DNA of 64,000 nucleotides, from positions 63,977-127,976 of the forward strand of contig FR890667.1 in assembly GCA_000435075.1 (NCBI GenBank). The letters run 5' to 3'. The first letter of the stretch is position 1. Every line of letters begins with the position of its first letter. The notes beneath the pieces are model-generated. The model had not been told where the DNA came from. It was given only the letters and a program-made list of their open reading frames with translations, and did not search any database. Shown one piece after another: positions 25,464-35,502 of the stretch. The position numbers and the translations under genes are program-made. The DNA is from Bacteroides sp. CAG:770. GTDB lineage: Bacteria; Bacteroidota; Bacteroidia; Bacteroidales; UBA932.

Positions 25464-26867
25464 ATGGAGAATATGATCAACGGAATGATAACTGAAGAAG
25501 AGAAGGCATTGGCAGACAACAGCATTGACATGGCTCTTGAAGCTGGCGCCTCTGCGGTTCAGGTCACATTGGACAAGGCCAAGACTGAGATTATCGCACT
25601 TTTGGACGGAGAGATCGACAATATCAGGCAGACTGGAGACAGGGCATTGACTTTCAAGGTCTTTGCTGACGGAAAATATGGGGTATTCTCCACGAACAGG
25701 CTCGAAGCGGAAAGTGTCCGCAACCTCCTGAAGATGGCGGTAGAAAATGTCAGACTGCTTGCGCCGGACAAGTTCCGCAGACTGCCGGACAAAGAGGAAA
25801 CGGCCAAAGACGCCATCCGCGGAGATGAAATGGAACTTTGCTGGGACGGTTACGATTCAGTGACATCCGAGGAGAGGCTTGGCATGGTCAGAAGAGCATC
25901 CGTATTCAGTGAGTTTTCCGTGGATTCCCCCGATAGGGAATGGAAACTGGTCTCCGAAGAAGTGGAATACAACAACACATTGACAGACACATACTTGACC
26001 AGTTCCGACAGAATCGCTTGCAGACAAATCGAGACATCTTTCGAGGTCTGCAGCAATGTGACAGTCGAGGACAAGGAGGGCAACAAATACAGCGGACTAT
26101 GGTGGGATTACAGCATCAGTCCGGAAAAGGTGCTTGCCTCCGACTGCGGCCACAAGGCCGTAATGCAGGCAGCAAGCCAGATAGGTCAGGTCAATGTCAA
26201 TGGAGGGAAATACAGAATGGTCGTCTCAAGGAGGGTCTCAGGAAGATTGGTGCAGCCTGTCCTCAATGCCCTTTCGGGCAGGGCCATACAGCAGAAATCA
26301 TCCTTCCTGACTGAAACTTTAGACAAGAAGGTTTTCAGCGACGGACTTACCATCCTGGACAGGCCGAGGGAAAAAGGAAAGAGCGGGTCAAACCTGTTCG
26401 ACGGTGAAGGAAGGGCATGTCTGGACAGGGACATCATTGTAAATGGTGTCATAAAAGAGTATTTCATAAACACTTACATGTCCGGCAAACTTGGAATGCC
26501 GGCAACTTCGGATGGCGCGAACAGGCCTGTCGTCCAGCCGTTTGTATCAAAGGAACTCGGGGCCGGGGGCAACATTGACCTTACTCTTCTTCAGGAAGCG
26601 GATGTGCTCGCGCTTTGCGGTTCCGGTATTCTGGTAACGGATTTCAATGGAGGCAACTGCAACTCAGCCACCGGCGATTTTTCTTACGGCGTGGAGGGAT
26701 TTGTCTTCGAAAACGGGGAAATCAAGTCACCCGTTTCAGGGATGCTGATAACCGGAAACATGAAAGAACTCTGGAGCAATCTGTTGGTGGCTGCTTCTGA
26801 CACGATGGAAGGTTTCAGCAGGCAGGTTCCGACTCTGGCTTTCGATGATGTGACGTTCAGCGCATAA
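25464..26867 (+). CDS. TldE/PmbA-type protease subunit
   Basis: A 467-residue TldD/PmbA-family protein without a HExxxH motif, as expected of the non-catalytic TldE partner. Regions such as ALEAGASAVQVTLDKAKTEIIALLDGE at the N-terminus and VTDFNGGNCNSATGDFSYGVEGFVFENGE near the C-terminus are typical of the family. It is separated from tldD by a single base, so the pair is co-translated. A perfect 15-bp stem terminator follows at 26884-26934. Confidence 0.92.
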   Translation: MENMINGMITEEEKALADNSIDMALEAGASAVQVTLDKAKTEIIALLDGEIDNIRQTGDRALTFKVFADGKYGVFSTNRLEAESVRNLLKMAVENVRLLAPDKFRRLPDKEETAKDAIRGDEMELCWDGYDSVTSEERLGMVRRASVFSEFSVDSPDREWKLVSEEVEYNNTLTDTYLTSSDRIACRQIETSFEVCSNVTVEDKEGNKYSGLWWDYSISPEKVLASDCGHKAVMQAASQIGQVNVNGGKYRMVVSRRVSGRLVQPVLNALSGRAIQQKSSFLTETLDKKVFSDGLTILDRPREKGKSGSNLFDGEGRACLDRDIIVNGVIKEYFINTYMSGKLGMPATSDGANRPVVQPFVSKELGAGGNIDLTLLQEADVLALCGSGILVTDFNGGNCNSATGDFSYGVEGFVFENGEIKSPVSGMLITGNMKELWSNLLVAASDTMEGFSRQVPTLAFDDVTFSA

Positions 26868-26883
26868 ACATACTATTATTACT

Positions 26884-26934
26884 GGGGCGTTTTTGTGTAA
26901 TGTTCTATAGGACAACACAAAAACGCCCCTTTTT
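26884..26934 (+). terminator. Terminator of tldD-tldE
   Basis: GGGGCGTTTTTGTGT and ACACAAAAACGCCCC pair perfectly over 15 bp with a 16-nt loop and five T after it. The A/T-rich inner stem is symmetric, so it can also act leftward. Confidence 0.85.
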
Positions 26935-26956
26935 AACAAAAACGTTATAAAACGAT

Positions 26957-26987
26957 TTGGAAAGCTGGTATAATAAGCTTATATTAG
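26957..26987 (+). promoter_or_regulatory. Probable promoter of the PUL at 27091-35337
   Basis: TTG (26957-26959), a 20-bp spacer and TATATTAG (26980-26987, one mismatch from TAnnTTTG). The -7 region overlaps an imperfect palindrome, TAATAAGCTTATATTA, which could be a regulator site. No regulator gene of the PUL is in the vicinity. The leader would be about 95 nt. Confidence 0.45.
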
Positions 26988-27090
26988 TACTTTAATCTAT
27001 AGCCGGACCGAGTGGCGCTACTAGAAAAACCAACAGATATTACAGTTTCCAAGAGAAACGACACATAATAATTTTTATACACTACCGCTT

Positions 27091-30000
27091 ATGATTAAAG
27101 CAAACAATCAAAAGGGATTGGCAGGACGCCGATTACTTATTGCTTTAGCGGCATTCACACTACTTCCAGCCGGAAGAGCCGACTGTTTGGCAAACAGTCC
27201 GGGCAATGTCGCGTCCGATTCAGCAAGCACTCTCATGCAAGACCAGAAAAAAGAAATCTCAGGAACCGTCCTGGATTCCAATGGCGAACCGCTAGTGGGC
27301 GTAAGCGTCATTGAAAAAGGAAGCATGAACGGTGTCATTACAGACAGCCACGGCCGTTTCAACATTACAGTGAAAGCAGGAGCCGTGCTTCAGTTCTCAT
27401 CCATTGGATACACTGATAAAGAAGTAGTTGCAGCCCCTGGAATGAGGGTGACACTCGAAGATGACAGCGAGCTGCTTTCAGAAGTCGTTGTCGTGGGTTA
27501 CGGTAGCCAGAAAAGGGCAAGCCTCACAGGTTCCATCGCAGTCGTCGATGTAGAAAAGACTCTCGACAGCCGTCCTATCGCTGACGTAGGACGAGGACTG
27601 CAGGGCTCGGTTCCTGGAGTGAACATCAGAATCCCGACCGGTGAAGTCGGTTCCGACCCTATCATCAATATCCGCGGACAGATCGGTTCCATCTCAGGTA
27701 ACAACAACCCTCTGATTCTCCTCGACAACGTGGAGATTCCAAGTATCCAGATGGTCAATCCTGACGATATCCAGTCTATTTCAGTCCTGAAGGATGCCGC
27801 GGCATCTTCAATCTACGGTTCCAAGGCTGCCTTCGGTGTAATTCTCATCACCTCAAAGACGGGAGCGGGAAAAGAGAAAATCGAAGTCACATACTCCGAC
27901 AACTTCTCATGGCAGAACACCGCCAAGAAAATCGAAATCGGAGGACTTGGAGCATTGAAATACACCCTCGACGCACAGAAGAACATGGGTGCGGCGATGC
28001 CTGCCGGCGGTTTCTGGCGAATCAGCCCTGAAAGCTATGAGAAGGCTGTCGAGTGGCAGAAACTCTATGGCGGAAAAGTCAAGGACGGAGATCCTGTCGT
28101 CTATGGAAGAGACTGGTACTATGACGGAGTCAACAAATATGGCTATCGTCTCTATGACGGAGCAAAGGCAATGATACGAGAATGGGCCCCTAGCCAGTCG
28201 CACAACCTTTCCATCAGCGGAACATCAGGCAAGACATCGTACAATGTGGGCCTCGGCTACCTCAGACAGAGCGGTATGTCCAGAACCGCGCAGCACGATG
28301 ACTTCACCAGATACAACTCATCCATCAGCGTCACATCCAACCTGAACAAATTCCTCAGCATCCGTGCAAGTTCCATCTTCTCGGACCGCAACAAGAGATA
28401 TCCGGGTGTCGGCACGACTGTAGCCGACCCATGGCTCTACCTCTACAGATGGAGCCCGCTCTTCCCTATCGGAGTCAAGGAAAACGGAAACGACCTCCGC
28501 GAGGCCGCATACGAGCTCAGGGCAGCCAACACCGACAACCTGAGAAACAGATATTTCAATGTCAATCTAGGTGCGACAGTGAACATCACCAAGAACTGGG
28601 ACGTGAAGTTCGACTACACCTACGACCAGAGGACACAGGAGAAGAACTCTTCAAACCCTCAGTTCAGAGGCGGACAAATGTGGTACTCGCCTACCGAATG
28701 GTTCGGAGAGGACGGTTCAAGGGTTTATGTCAATGAAGCAGGACAGATCGTGGATCCGTCAGCAGACGGGTCAATGCCGGGATATTGCTTCCCTGTGCAG
28801 GACTACTTCTCGAACGTCACTTCCACCAGCATTACCCGCTACAGATATGCGAACACGACCAATACCATCAACGCATATACGACTTACAATCTACTCCTCG
28901 GTTCCGGCGGTCAGCATGACATCAAAATCATGGCCGGACTCAACAGGGTCGCAACCACTTGGGAGTCAGTAGAGGCAAGCAAGACAAACCTCCTCAACAT
29001 TGACAATCCACAGTTCAACACTGCGACAGGAGACCAGTTCGCAGACGGAAACACAAACTGGGATTCACAGCTCGGATTCTTCGGCCGTCTGAACTACTCA
29101 TTCGGCAACAGATACTTCCTCGAGGCCAATATCCGCCGCGACGGTTCTTCGAAGTTCCCTTCACACCTCAGATGGCAGACATTCCCTTCATTCTCAGGAG
29201 GTTGGATCTTCACCAATGAGAAGTTCATGAAGAAGGTGGAGCCGGTGCTCAGCTTCGGTAAGATCAGGGCTTCATGGGGAAGCATCGGAGACCAGTCCGT
29301 AGCAAACACACTCTATCTCTCCACACTCTCGAGTTCGCAATCCAACTGGCTTGACGGTTCCGGAAACAAGACCACACAGTATGGAACTCCGTCTCTTGTG
29401 GACTATGACATCACATGGCAGAGGATCGAGACCCTCGACGTAGGTGCAGACCTCAGATTCTGGAAGAACCAGATCGGCATCACATTCGACTGGTTCCAGA
29501 GAGACACCAAGAACATGATCATACCTGGTGAAGACCTCCCTGTAACCCTCGGAACAACAGCTCCTAGAGGAAACTACGGAAGCCTCCGCACACGCGGATG
29601 GGAGTTGGCTCTCGATTTCGGATTCAGATTCCAGAATGGTCTCGGAATCAATGGTATGGCTACCCTCTCAGATGCAGTAACCGACATCACGAAGGGTGCA
29701 GACTGGGCTACACCTTGGGAAAACAGACTTCTTTCCAACGCATACTCTACCGGCAGACGTTACGGCGACATCTACGGATTCGTGACGGACAGACTCTTCC
29801 AGAAGGACGACTTCGTATATGGGCCTGACGGAGAAATCGAAAAGATTACCGTAATCTATAAGGGCACAGCCCGCACAACCTTCAAGCAGTCCGCCAAATA
29901 TCCTGTATATCAGGTTCATTACGAGAACAGCGACAAACTCATTTTCGCTCCTGGAGACACGAAGTTCGTCGATGTGGACGGTGACGGATATATCACACCT

Positions 30001-30585
30001 GGAGACGGCACCAACGGCAATCCTGGAGACCAGGTAGTCATCGGAAACTCTACTCCTAGATATGAATACGGTTTCAGGCTCGGCGCTGACTGGAAAGGAT
30101 TCGACTTCTCCATCTTCTTCCAGGGCATCGGAAAGCGCAAGATCTGGGGAAGCGGACAGCTCGCAATTCCAGGATACTCGGCAAAGGAAGGCGCATTGCC
30201 TAAGACCTTCACCAAGGACTACTGGACAGAGGACAACACTGATGCATTCTATCCGCGCGCATGGAACCTCAACGGCAGCGATACAGGTTTCAGCATGCAG
30301 AGACAGAGCCGGTATATGCTGAACATGGCATACCTGAGAATCAAGAACATAACCCTCGGTTATTCAGTGCCTGAGCGTTATCTTTCCAAGGTCAGGGTCA
30401 GCAAGGCAAGAGTTTACCTCTCACTTGAAAACTTCTTCACATTTGACCACCTGAGAGGACTTCCTATCGACCCTGAGGCAATTTCAGGTTACTCTATGTT
30501 CTCAACCAACTACAATATGGGACGTACCGGTACCGGAACACCTGTATTCAAGTCAGTATCATTCGGTGTACAGTTATCATTCTAA
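27091..30585 (+). CDS. SusC/RagA-family TonB-dependent transporter (pair 2)
   Basis: A 1164-residue outer-membrane glycan importer. Signal sequence at the N-terminus, CarboxypepD_reg-like domain at about 55-125 (GTVLDSNGEPLVGVSVIEKG), SEVVVVGYGSQKRASLTG at about 130, and a plug with PLILLDNVE and DAAASSIYGSKAAFGVILI. The barrel ends in VSFGVQLSF. It heads a four-gene unit with SusD, a DUF5018 lipoprotein and a GHL10 hydrolase. The stop codon overlaps the SusD start by one base. Three CATTGAC-type heptamers occur inside it. Confidence 0.95.
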   Translation: MIKANNQKGLAGRRLLIALAAFTLLPAGRADCLANSPGNVASDSASTLMQDQKKEISGTVLDSNGEPLVGVSVIEKGSMNGVITDSHGRFNITVKAGAVLQFSSIGYTDKEVVAAPGMRVTLEDDSELLSEVVVVGYGSQKRASLTGSIAVVDVEKTLDSRPIADVGRGLQGSVPGVNIRIPTGEVGSDPIINIRGQIGSISGNNNPLILLDNVEIPSIQMVNPDDIQSISVLKDAAASSIYGSKAAFGVILITSKTGAGKEKIEVTYSDNFSWQNTAKKIEIGGLGALKYTLDAQKNMGAAMPAGGFWRISPESYEKAVEWQKLYGGKVKDGDPVVYGRDWYYDGVNKYGYRLYDGAKAMIREWAPSQSHNLSISGTSGKTSYNVGLGYLRQSGMSRTAQHDDFTRYNSSISVTSNLNKFLSIRASSIFSDRNKRYPGVGTTVADPWLYLYRWSPLFPIGVKENGNDLREAAYELRAANTDNLRNRYFNVNLGATVNITKNWDVKFDYTYDQRTQEKNSSNPQFRGGQMWYSPTEWFGEDGSRVYVNEAGQIVDPSADGSMPGYCFPVQDYFSNVTSTSITRYRYANTTNTINAYTTYNLLLGSGGQHDIKIMAGLNRVATTWESVEASKTNLLNIDNPQFNTATGDQFADGNTNWDSQLGFFGRLNYSFGNRYFLEANIRRDGSSKFPSHLRWQTFPSFSGGWIFTNEKFMKKVEPVLSFGKIRASWGSIGDQSVANTLYLSTLSSSQSNWLDGSGNKTTQYGTPSLVDYDITWQRIETLDVGADLRFWKNQIGITFDWFQRDTKNMIIPGEDLPVTLGTTAPRGNYGSLRTRGWELALDFGFRFQNGLGINGMATLSDAVTDITKGADWATPWENRLLSNAYSTGRRYGDIYGFVTDRLFQKDDFVYGPDGEIEKITVIYKGTARTTFKQSAKYPVYQVHYENSDKLIFAPGDTKFVDVDGDGYITPGDGTNGNPGDQVVIGNSTPRYEYGFRLGADWKGFDFSIFFQGIGKRKIWGSGQLAIPGYSAKEGALPKTFTKDYWTEDNTDAFYPRAWNLNGSDTGFSMQRQSRYMLNMAYLRIKNITLGYSVPERYLSKVRVSKARVYLSLENFFTFDHLRGLPIDPEAISGYSMFSTNYNMGRTGTGTPVFKSVSFGVQLSF

Positions 30586-32465
30586 TGAGGAATCACATGA
30601 AACACAGATTTATATATATACTCACGGGACTTGCTCTGCTGATGGGCAGTTGCGATGTCCTGGACAGGCCGTCACGAACCACAGCTGAAGACGAGAGCTA
30701 CTGGAAGAGTGAAGAGAGCCTCAGATTATACGCCAACTCGTTCTACGGCTATTTCTTCACCGGCTATGGTGTCAAATACACCACAGCTTACGCTCCTGGC
30801 AACAGCTACTCTTTCAACGACGACGTTCTCCGTCTATCGTCCCAGTCCCAGTTCACACGTTCAGTGCCCACCTCCAAGGGAAGCACAAGTCTTGACCTGG
30901 GAGTATGGCAGAGCGAATATACCGGACCTGACTGGAATTTCGCATGGATCAGAAAGGCAAACATCATGTCCGACAGGATGGAGGCCAGAATGAAAGGCAC
31001 CCTCAGCGACGAGCAGTTCAACCACTGGATGGGTATCGCCCGTTTCTTCAGGGGACTCGAATATGCAAGACTTGTAAATGTCTTCGGAGATGTTCCCTAC
31101 TACGATTATGCTCCTGAAAACACAGAGCTGGATGCCCTATACAAAGACCGCGACAACAGAGATGATGTCATGGACCATGTCTATGACGACTTCGAGTTCG
31201 CACTTGCCAATGTCCGACTAAATGACGGACAACAGCAGGTCAACAGATACATCGTATCAGCCCTCGTGAGCAGATGGGCCCTCATCGAAGGAAGCTGGCA
31301 GAAGTACTATTACCAGAATGACGAAAGGGCCAAGAAGTTCTTCAACCTCGCAGTAGAGGCCGCCGACAAAGTAATCAGCAGCGGCAAATATGCCATCACC
31401 GAGGAATTCAGAAACCTTTTCGGTTCCAAAGACCTTACATCCAGCAAGGACGTCATCCTCTACCGCAAATACGATGCTTCCCAGGGCGTAACACACTGTG
31501 TGGCTTCTTATTGCAATGTAAACGACCCTACCGACATCGGTGCGAACCTGACTCTCATCAAGTCATTCATCTGCAATGACGGAAAGGCATGGAACGATCC
31601 CAACTCGACAGTAGCCGGCGCTTCCGATTTCAGCCTCGCAAATCTCATCAAGACACGCGACCCTAGATTCGAAGCTACCTTCTACAACAAGACAACTCCT
31701 AAGAACAAGGCCAGCTATCTCTACATGACCAAGTTCATTCCCCGCTCCGCGCTCGAATATCTCAACAAAAAAGGCGGAACACCTGCTCCTGAATTTCAGG
31801 GAGAGAAGAACGTGACCGGATATCCTGTACTCAGATACGCCGAAGTCCTCCTCAACTGGATCGAGGCCAAGGCTGAACTCCAGTTCCTCGGAGAAGGCAC
31901 CGTGACACAGGAAGACATCGACAATTCCATCAATGCCATCCGCCACCGTCCTATCGCGGAAGAGGCCATGAACCAGGGAGTACAGCAGACTGCCGACATG
32001 AAGCTCGCCACCCTCACCGACGATCCTTCGAGAGACAAGACCGTCCCTGCCCTCCTTTGGGAAATCAGACGTGAACGCAGAATGGAGCTTGCATTCGAAT
32101 TCTCGAGAATCATTGACCTCAGAAGATGGGGCAAAGTCGAGTACATGGACACTGATTTGAACAAGGAACTGCTCATGGGAACATGGGTGAACTTCGATAC
32201 GGATGCTCCGGATGAGCTGAAGCCTGCCAATGTCAACAAGCTCCGCGTAGTGGACATGAAAGGCAAGGAAATAGTTTACAACGGTTCCAATGCTGCCCAG
32301 ATGAAGGGATTCTTCTACTCGCCTGAGGCTCTCGGACGCCAGCCGTACATGAACATTCCTAATGTCAATCCTTATCTCTGTCCTATCGGAACAAATCAGA
32401 TAAGCGACTACAAGAAACGCGGCTATACTCTCACCCAGACTGAGGGATGGCCTGACGAACAGTAA
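30585..32465 (+). CDS. SusD/RagB-family lipoprotein (pair 2)
   Basis: A 626-residue surface glycan-binding lipoprotein. Lipobox LMGSC, mature start CDVLDRPSRTTAEDESYWKSEESLRLYANSFYGY, a WMGIARFFRGLEYARLVNVFGDVPYYD helix pair, and LLWEIRRERRMELAFEFSRIIDLRRWG near the C-terminus identify SusD. The ATG at 30585 overlaps the SusC stop. An ATG at 30597 (MKHRF) would give a more standard signal peptide. Function is glycan capture and lid formation for the adjacent SusC. Confidence 0.94.
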   Translation: MRNHMKHRFIYILTGLALLMGSCDVLDRPSRTTAEDESYWKSEESLRLYANSFYGYFFTGYGVKYTTAYAPGNSYSFNDDVLRLSSQSQFTRSVPTSKGSTSLDLGVWQSEYTGPDWNFAWIRKANIMSDRMEARMKGTLSDEQFNHWMGIARFFRGLEYARLVNVFGDVPYYDYAPENTELDALYKDRDNRDDVMDHVYDDFEFALANVRLNDGQQQVNRYIVSALVSRWALIEGSWQKYYYQNDERAKKFFNLAVEAADKVISSGKYAITEEFRNLFGSKDLTSSKDVILYRKYDASQGVTHCVASYCNVNDPTDIGANLTLIKSFICNDGKAWNDPNSTVAGASDFSLANLIKTRDPRFEATFYNKTTPKNKASYLYMTKFIPRSALEYLNKKGGTPAPEFQGEKNVTGYPVLRYAEVLLNWIEAKAELQFLGEGTVTQEDIDNSINAIRHRPIAEEAMNQGVQQTADMKLATLTDDPSRDKTVPALLWEIRRERRMELAFEFSRIIDLRRWGKVEYMDTDLNKELLMGTWVNFDTDAPDELKPANVNKLRVVDMKGKEIVYNGSNAAQMKGFFYSPEALGRQPYMNIPNVNPYLCPIGTNQISDYKKRGYTLTQTEGWPDEQ

Positions 32466-32482
32466 TTTAGCATTGAATTGAT

Positions 32483-33892
32483 ATGAAGAACATATTATAC
32501 TTCATCAGCGCTGCGGCGATATGCACAGGCATGTTCACCGCTTGCGAGGACAATCTGCCGGAGAGCAGGGACTTCCCTTACGAGACAAATCTCGTCTCCA
32601 TAAAGATTGTCAATGCCGGTGCTGACGGCAATACCATCGTGGAAGGAACAATCGACGAGAACAAGAAGGAAATCACGTTCCCGAAACTCGACAAGGACTC
32701 TCCATTTGCAGAACTCCGTGTGGAAGCCAGCGTATCTGAGGGAGCGGAGCTCACCCAGACGACTTTCGACTACTCTATGGAAGAAGGCGTGGCCAGCAAG
32801 ACAGCTGTCATCCGCGTCCAGAACCACAAGAGATATACCGACTATTTCATGACTGTCAAGCGCCGCATCCCTGTATATGGAGCGGACTTCGAAAAGGCAG
32901 TTGAATACAAGTTCCTGGACGCATCCCAGATACCGGGAGGAACAGGCAGCGTTTCCAGAAGCGCCGACTTCGACGGTGAGAACGTGCTGATAGTAAGAAG
33001 GACACCTCCTTATATCCTCAAATATGAGGACCTGAAGGCCGGCAAGATCCAGCCTAAGGAACTGGACATGACAGATGTTTCCGGCGGAACCTTCCCTGTC
33101 AACTGCGGTTTCCTTGCAAACGGACATATTTATATTGCGTCCCTTTCAGGTGCCGCCGCGTCACCTCTCAAGATTTACTACTGGGAGAATGCTGACGCCA
33201 AGCCGGAAGTAATCGGCAACTTTACAAATATTCCGGGTGCCGATGCAAGACACGGAGACGTGATTTCCGCCAGCATTGACAAGAACGGAAACGGATACAT
33301 ATTCTTCGGTTCGAACGGTTCGAAGGATTTCATAAGAATCAAGGTTTCGGACCACAAGACCACCAGCGAGCCGACGGTTCTCGCAAGTAATGCCAATGCT
33401 ACCCCTAACACCTATGTATATAGGATTGAGGACACTGACAAGTACCTGTGGAGCGGACTTCGCCTGCCGGTAACATTGACAGACGAGAACGTTACCCCTG
33501 GCGGGGCGACATTGCCGCTGGACGACAATATCTTGCCGAAAGAGTCCGTAGCCGCAAGAATGTTCACCTTCAATCAGGAGAGATACCTCATGGCATGTGT
33601 TGCGAAATTCGGAAGCGCAAGCCAGGTAACCCCTACATTGAACGTATATAACCTAACCAAGGGTGCAACTCCTGAAGAGGCTATGGAAAACTTCAAGGCA
33701 GCAGAATCACACCAGCCTGACTACTCTGTAATCATCGGCGGAGATTCCGGCATCACGGCTCCGGGTATAAGCACCAACTATCACATCATCAAGGATAGTG
33801 AAGGCAAGGATGAAAAACTTGTCATCTTCGGTTACCGGCTCAATACCGGATTCGTAATCACTGAATTCCCTATCAAGCAAGAAGAAGACTGA
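32483..33892 (+). CDS. DUF5018-type surface lipoprotein of the PUL
   Basis: A 469-residue lipoprotein with lipobox FTAC and mature start CEDNLPESRDFPYETNLVSIKI. The first part (about 35-130) is the DUF5018-like immunoglobulin-type domain, with TVKRRIPVYGADFEKA marking its end. The remaining 330 residues show propeller-like strands (ENVLIVRRTPPYILKYEDLK, GHIYIASLSG, GNGYIFFGSNGS). Position after SusD is that of a surface glycan-binding protein. Its stop codon overlaps the start of the GHL10 gene by one base. Confidence 0.75.
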   Translation: MKNILYFISAAAICTGMFTACEDNLPESRDFPYETNLVSIKIVNAGADGNTIVEGTIDENKKEITFPKLDKDSPFAELRVEASVSEGAELTQTTFDYSMEEGVASKTAVIRVQNHKRYTDYFMTVKRRIPVYGADFEKAVEYKFLDASQIPGGTGSVSRSADFDGENVLIVRRTPPYILKYEDLKAGKIQPKELDMTDVSGGTFPVNCGFLANGHIYIASLSGAAASPLKIYYWENADAKPEVIGNFTNIPGADARHGDVISASIDKNGNGYIFFGSNGSKDFIRIKVSDHKTTSEPTVLASNANATPNTYVYRIEDTDKYLWSGLRLPVTLTDENVTPGGATLPLDDNILPKESVAARMFTFNQERYLMACVAKFGSASQVTPTLNVYNLTKGATPEEAMENFKAAESHQPDYSVIIGGDSGITAPGISTNYHIIKDSEGKDEKLVIFGYRLNTGFVITEFPIKQEED

Positions 33893-35337
33893 TGAAAACG
33901 AATTTCAGATATTTTCTTTATGCAGCAGCCGTCGTCCTGGCGGCTGCCTGCAATGAAAAGCAGGAACTCCCGGATAGACCTGACAAACCCGGAACCAATC
34001 CGGATAAACCTACTGCCGAGGTTCCTGTCTTACCACGTCCTCAGCTGAGAGGAGCATGGATGGCGACAGTGTGGGGACTTGACTGGCCGGACGGAAATCA
34101 CGACGCAGCCAGCCAGAAATCACTCTACACCGAGTATCTGGATCTATTCAAAAGACTGGGTATCAATGCAGTATTCTTTCAAGTACGCGGAATGGCCGAT
34201 GCCTACTATGAGTCATCATACGAGCCATGGAGCCGCTCCATTACCGGAACGCAGGGGCAGAAACCAAGTTATGATGTCATGGATTTCCTCATCAGCGAGG
34301 CCCACAAAAGAGGAATCGAATTCCACGCCTGGATAAATCCTTACAGGGTTTCAACTCCTTCCTATTTCGGCGAAGGCCTGGATCCGAAGATTCCCGCTTC
34401 GATGGTGAAGAAATATGACAAGATTTGGGTCTATAATCCAGCTCTTCCTGAAGTCAGACAGAGGATTGCAGACATCGTGAAGGAGATCGTAACCAAGTTC
34501 GATGTGGACGGAATCCATATGGACGACTATTTCTATCCGTCAGTTTCATCTCTTGGAGATGAGGATGACTTCAAGAAATACGGTTCTAACTATAATTCCA
34601 TCGAGGATTTCAGGAGAGGCAACATCTTCGAGATGGTGAAACTTGTAAAGAATACAATCCGGTCGGCCAAACCGGAAGTGGCTTTCACTATAGGACCTCA
34701 GGGTAACTACGATAACAACTACAGTACCCAGTACATTGACATGCCTAAGGTATGTGCGGCGAAACTCATTGACGCGGCCATTCCTCAGCTCTACTGGTCC
34801 ACAAAAGCAAGCAAGGACTACTATAACCCGAGACTTGACTGGTGGTCACAGAATGTAGGTTCAGTACCGATGATGATAGGACACAGCCTGAGCGGATTCA
34901 AAGAGAACAGCAGCGGATATGAGTCCTCTTCAGAACTTGAGACACAGTTCAGCCTGGCCGACAAGAAGTCGAACAGTTACGGACATCTTCTCTACAGTGC
35001 AAAGACCGTAAAGAGCGACCCTAAGGGTATCCAGTCCGTTATCAAGAGTTCATTCGGCAAGAAGGCGCTGATGCCTCATCTCGGAGGGACCGGAGCTGAT
35101 GCCGCACCTGATGCTCCGAAGAACATCGTAATCTCAGGAGGAACACTAAACTGGGACAAGTCAGCCGGCGCCAAGTATTATGCCGTTTACATGAGCAACG
35201 GAAACAAGAAAGTCGCAACTCTGATAGATACTGTGGACGGAACATCTTACCAGCTTTCCGCGAAAGGTAAATATTTCGTTACAGCACTTGACAAGAACAA
35301 TCTTGAAAGCAAGATATCAGAAATCGTAAAGTATTGA
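33892..35337 (+). CDS. Glycoside-hydrolase-like GHL10 (PF02638) lipoprotein
   Basis: A 481-residue lipoprotein (lipobox AAAC) with a proline-rich linker (about 20-45). The GHL10 domain spans about 46-395: LRGAWMATVWGLDWP, INAVFFQVRGMADAYY, GIEFHAWINPYRV, and FDVDGIHMDDYFYP, the last carrying likely catalytic Asp residues. A C-terminal fibronectin-III-like domain (about 405-481) follows. Escherichia coli DigH, in this family, cleaves glycan strands of peptidoglycan stripped of stem peptides. A similar substrate is possible here but unproven. It is the only enzyme of the PUL and is followed by a strong terminator. Confidence 0.85.
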   Translation: MKTNFRYFLYAAAVVLAAACNEKQELPDRPDKPGTNPDKPTAEVPVLPRPQLRGAWMATVWGLDWPDGNHDAASQKSLYTEYLDLFKRLGINAVFFQVRGMADAYYESSYEPWSRSITGTQGQKPSYDVMDFLISEAHKRGIEFHAWINPYRVSTPSYFGEGLDPKIPASMVKKYDKIWVYNPALPEVRQRIADIVKEIVTKFDVDGIHMDDYFYPSVSSLGDEDDFKKYGSNYNSIEDFRRGNIFEMVKLVKNTIRSAKPEVAFTIGPQGNYDNNYSTQYIDMPKVCAAKLIDAAIPQLYWSTKASKDYYNPRLDWWSQNVGSVPMMIGHSLSGFKENSSGYESSSELETQFSLADKKSNSYGHLLYSAKTVKSDPKGIQSVIKSSFGKKALMPHLGGTGADAAPDAPKNIVISGGTLNWDKSAGAKYYAVYMSNGNKKVATLIDTVDGTSYQLSAKGKYFVTALDKNNLESKISEIVKY

Positions 35338-35389
35338 TAATGGCGGGGTTTCGCCGACTCGAAGCCCAAAACTGACATTATATTACTGT

Positions 35390-35428
35390 GGACGGATGGC
35401 CGAGATTTGCGGTCATCCGTCCTGTTTT
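35390..35428 (+). terminator. Terminator of the GHL10 PUL
   Basis: GGACGGATG pairs with CATCCGTCC around a 15-nt loop and is followed by TGTTTT, 53 bp after the last stop codon. Confidence 0.75.
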
Positions 35429-35452
35429 CGAGGAATGGTCGTTTTTTTTATG

Positions 35453-35460
35453 TAATTTTG
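35453..35460 (+). promoter_or_regulatory. -7 box (TAATTTTG) before the SlyD-like gene
   Basis: Exact TAnnTTTG match 43 bp upstream of the chosen ATG (35503). A TTG at -33 is absent. It would serve the run slyD-like, glycosyltransferase, trkA and ABC-F. Confidence 0.5.
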
Positions 35461-35502
35461 TAGAATGTGTGAATCAAAGTGAACACGAAAAATTTATATA
35501 AC

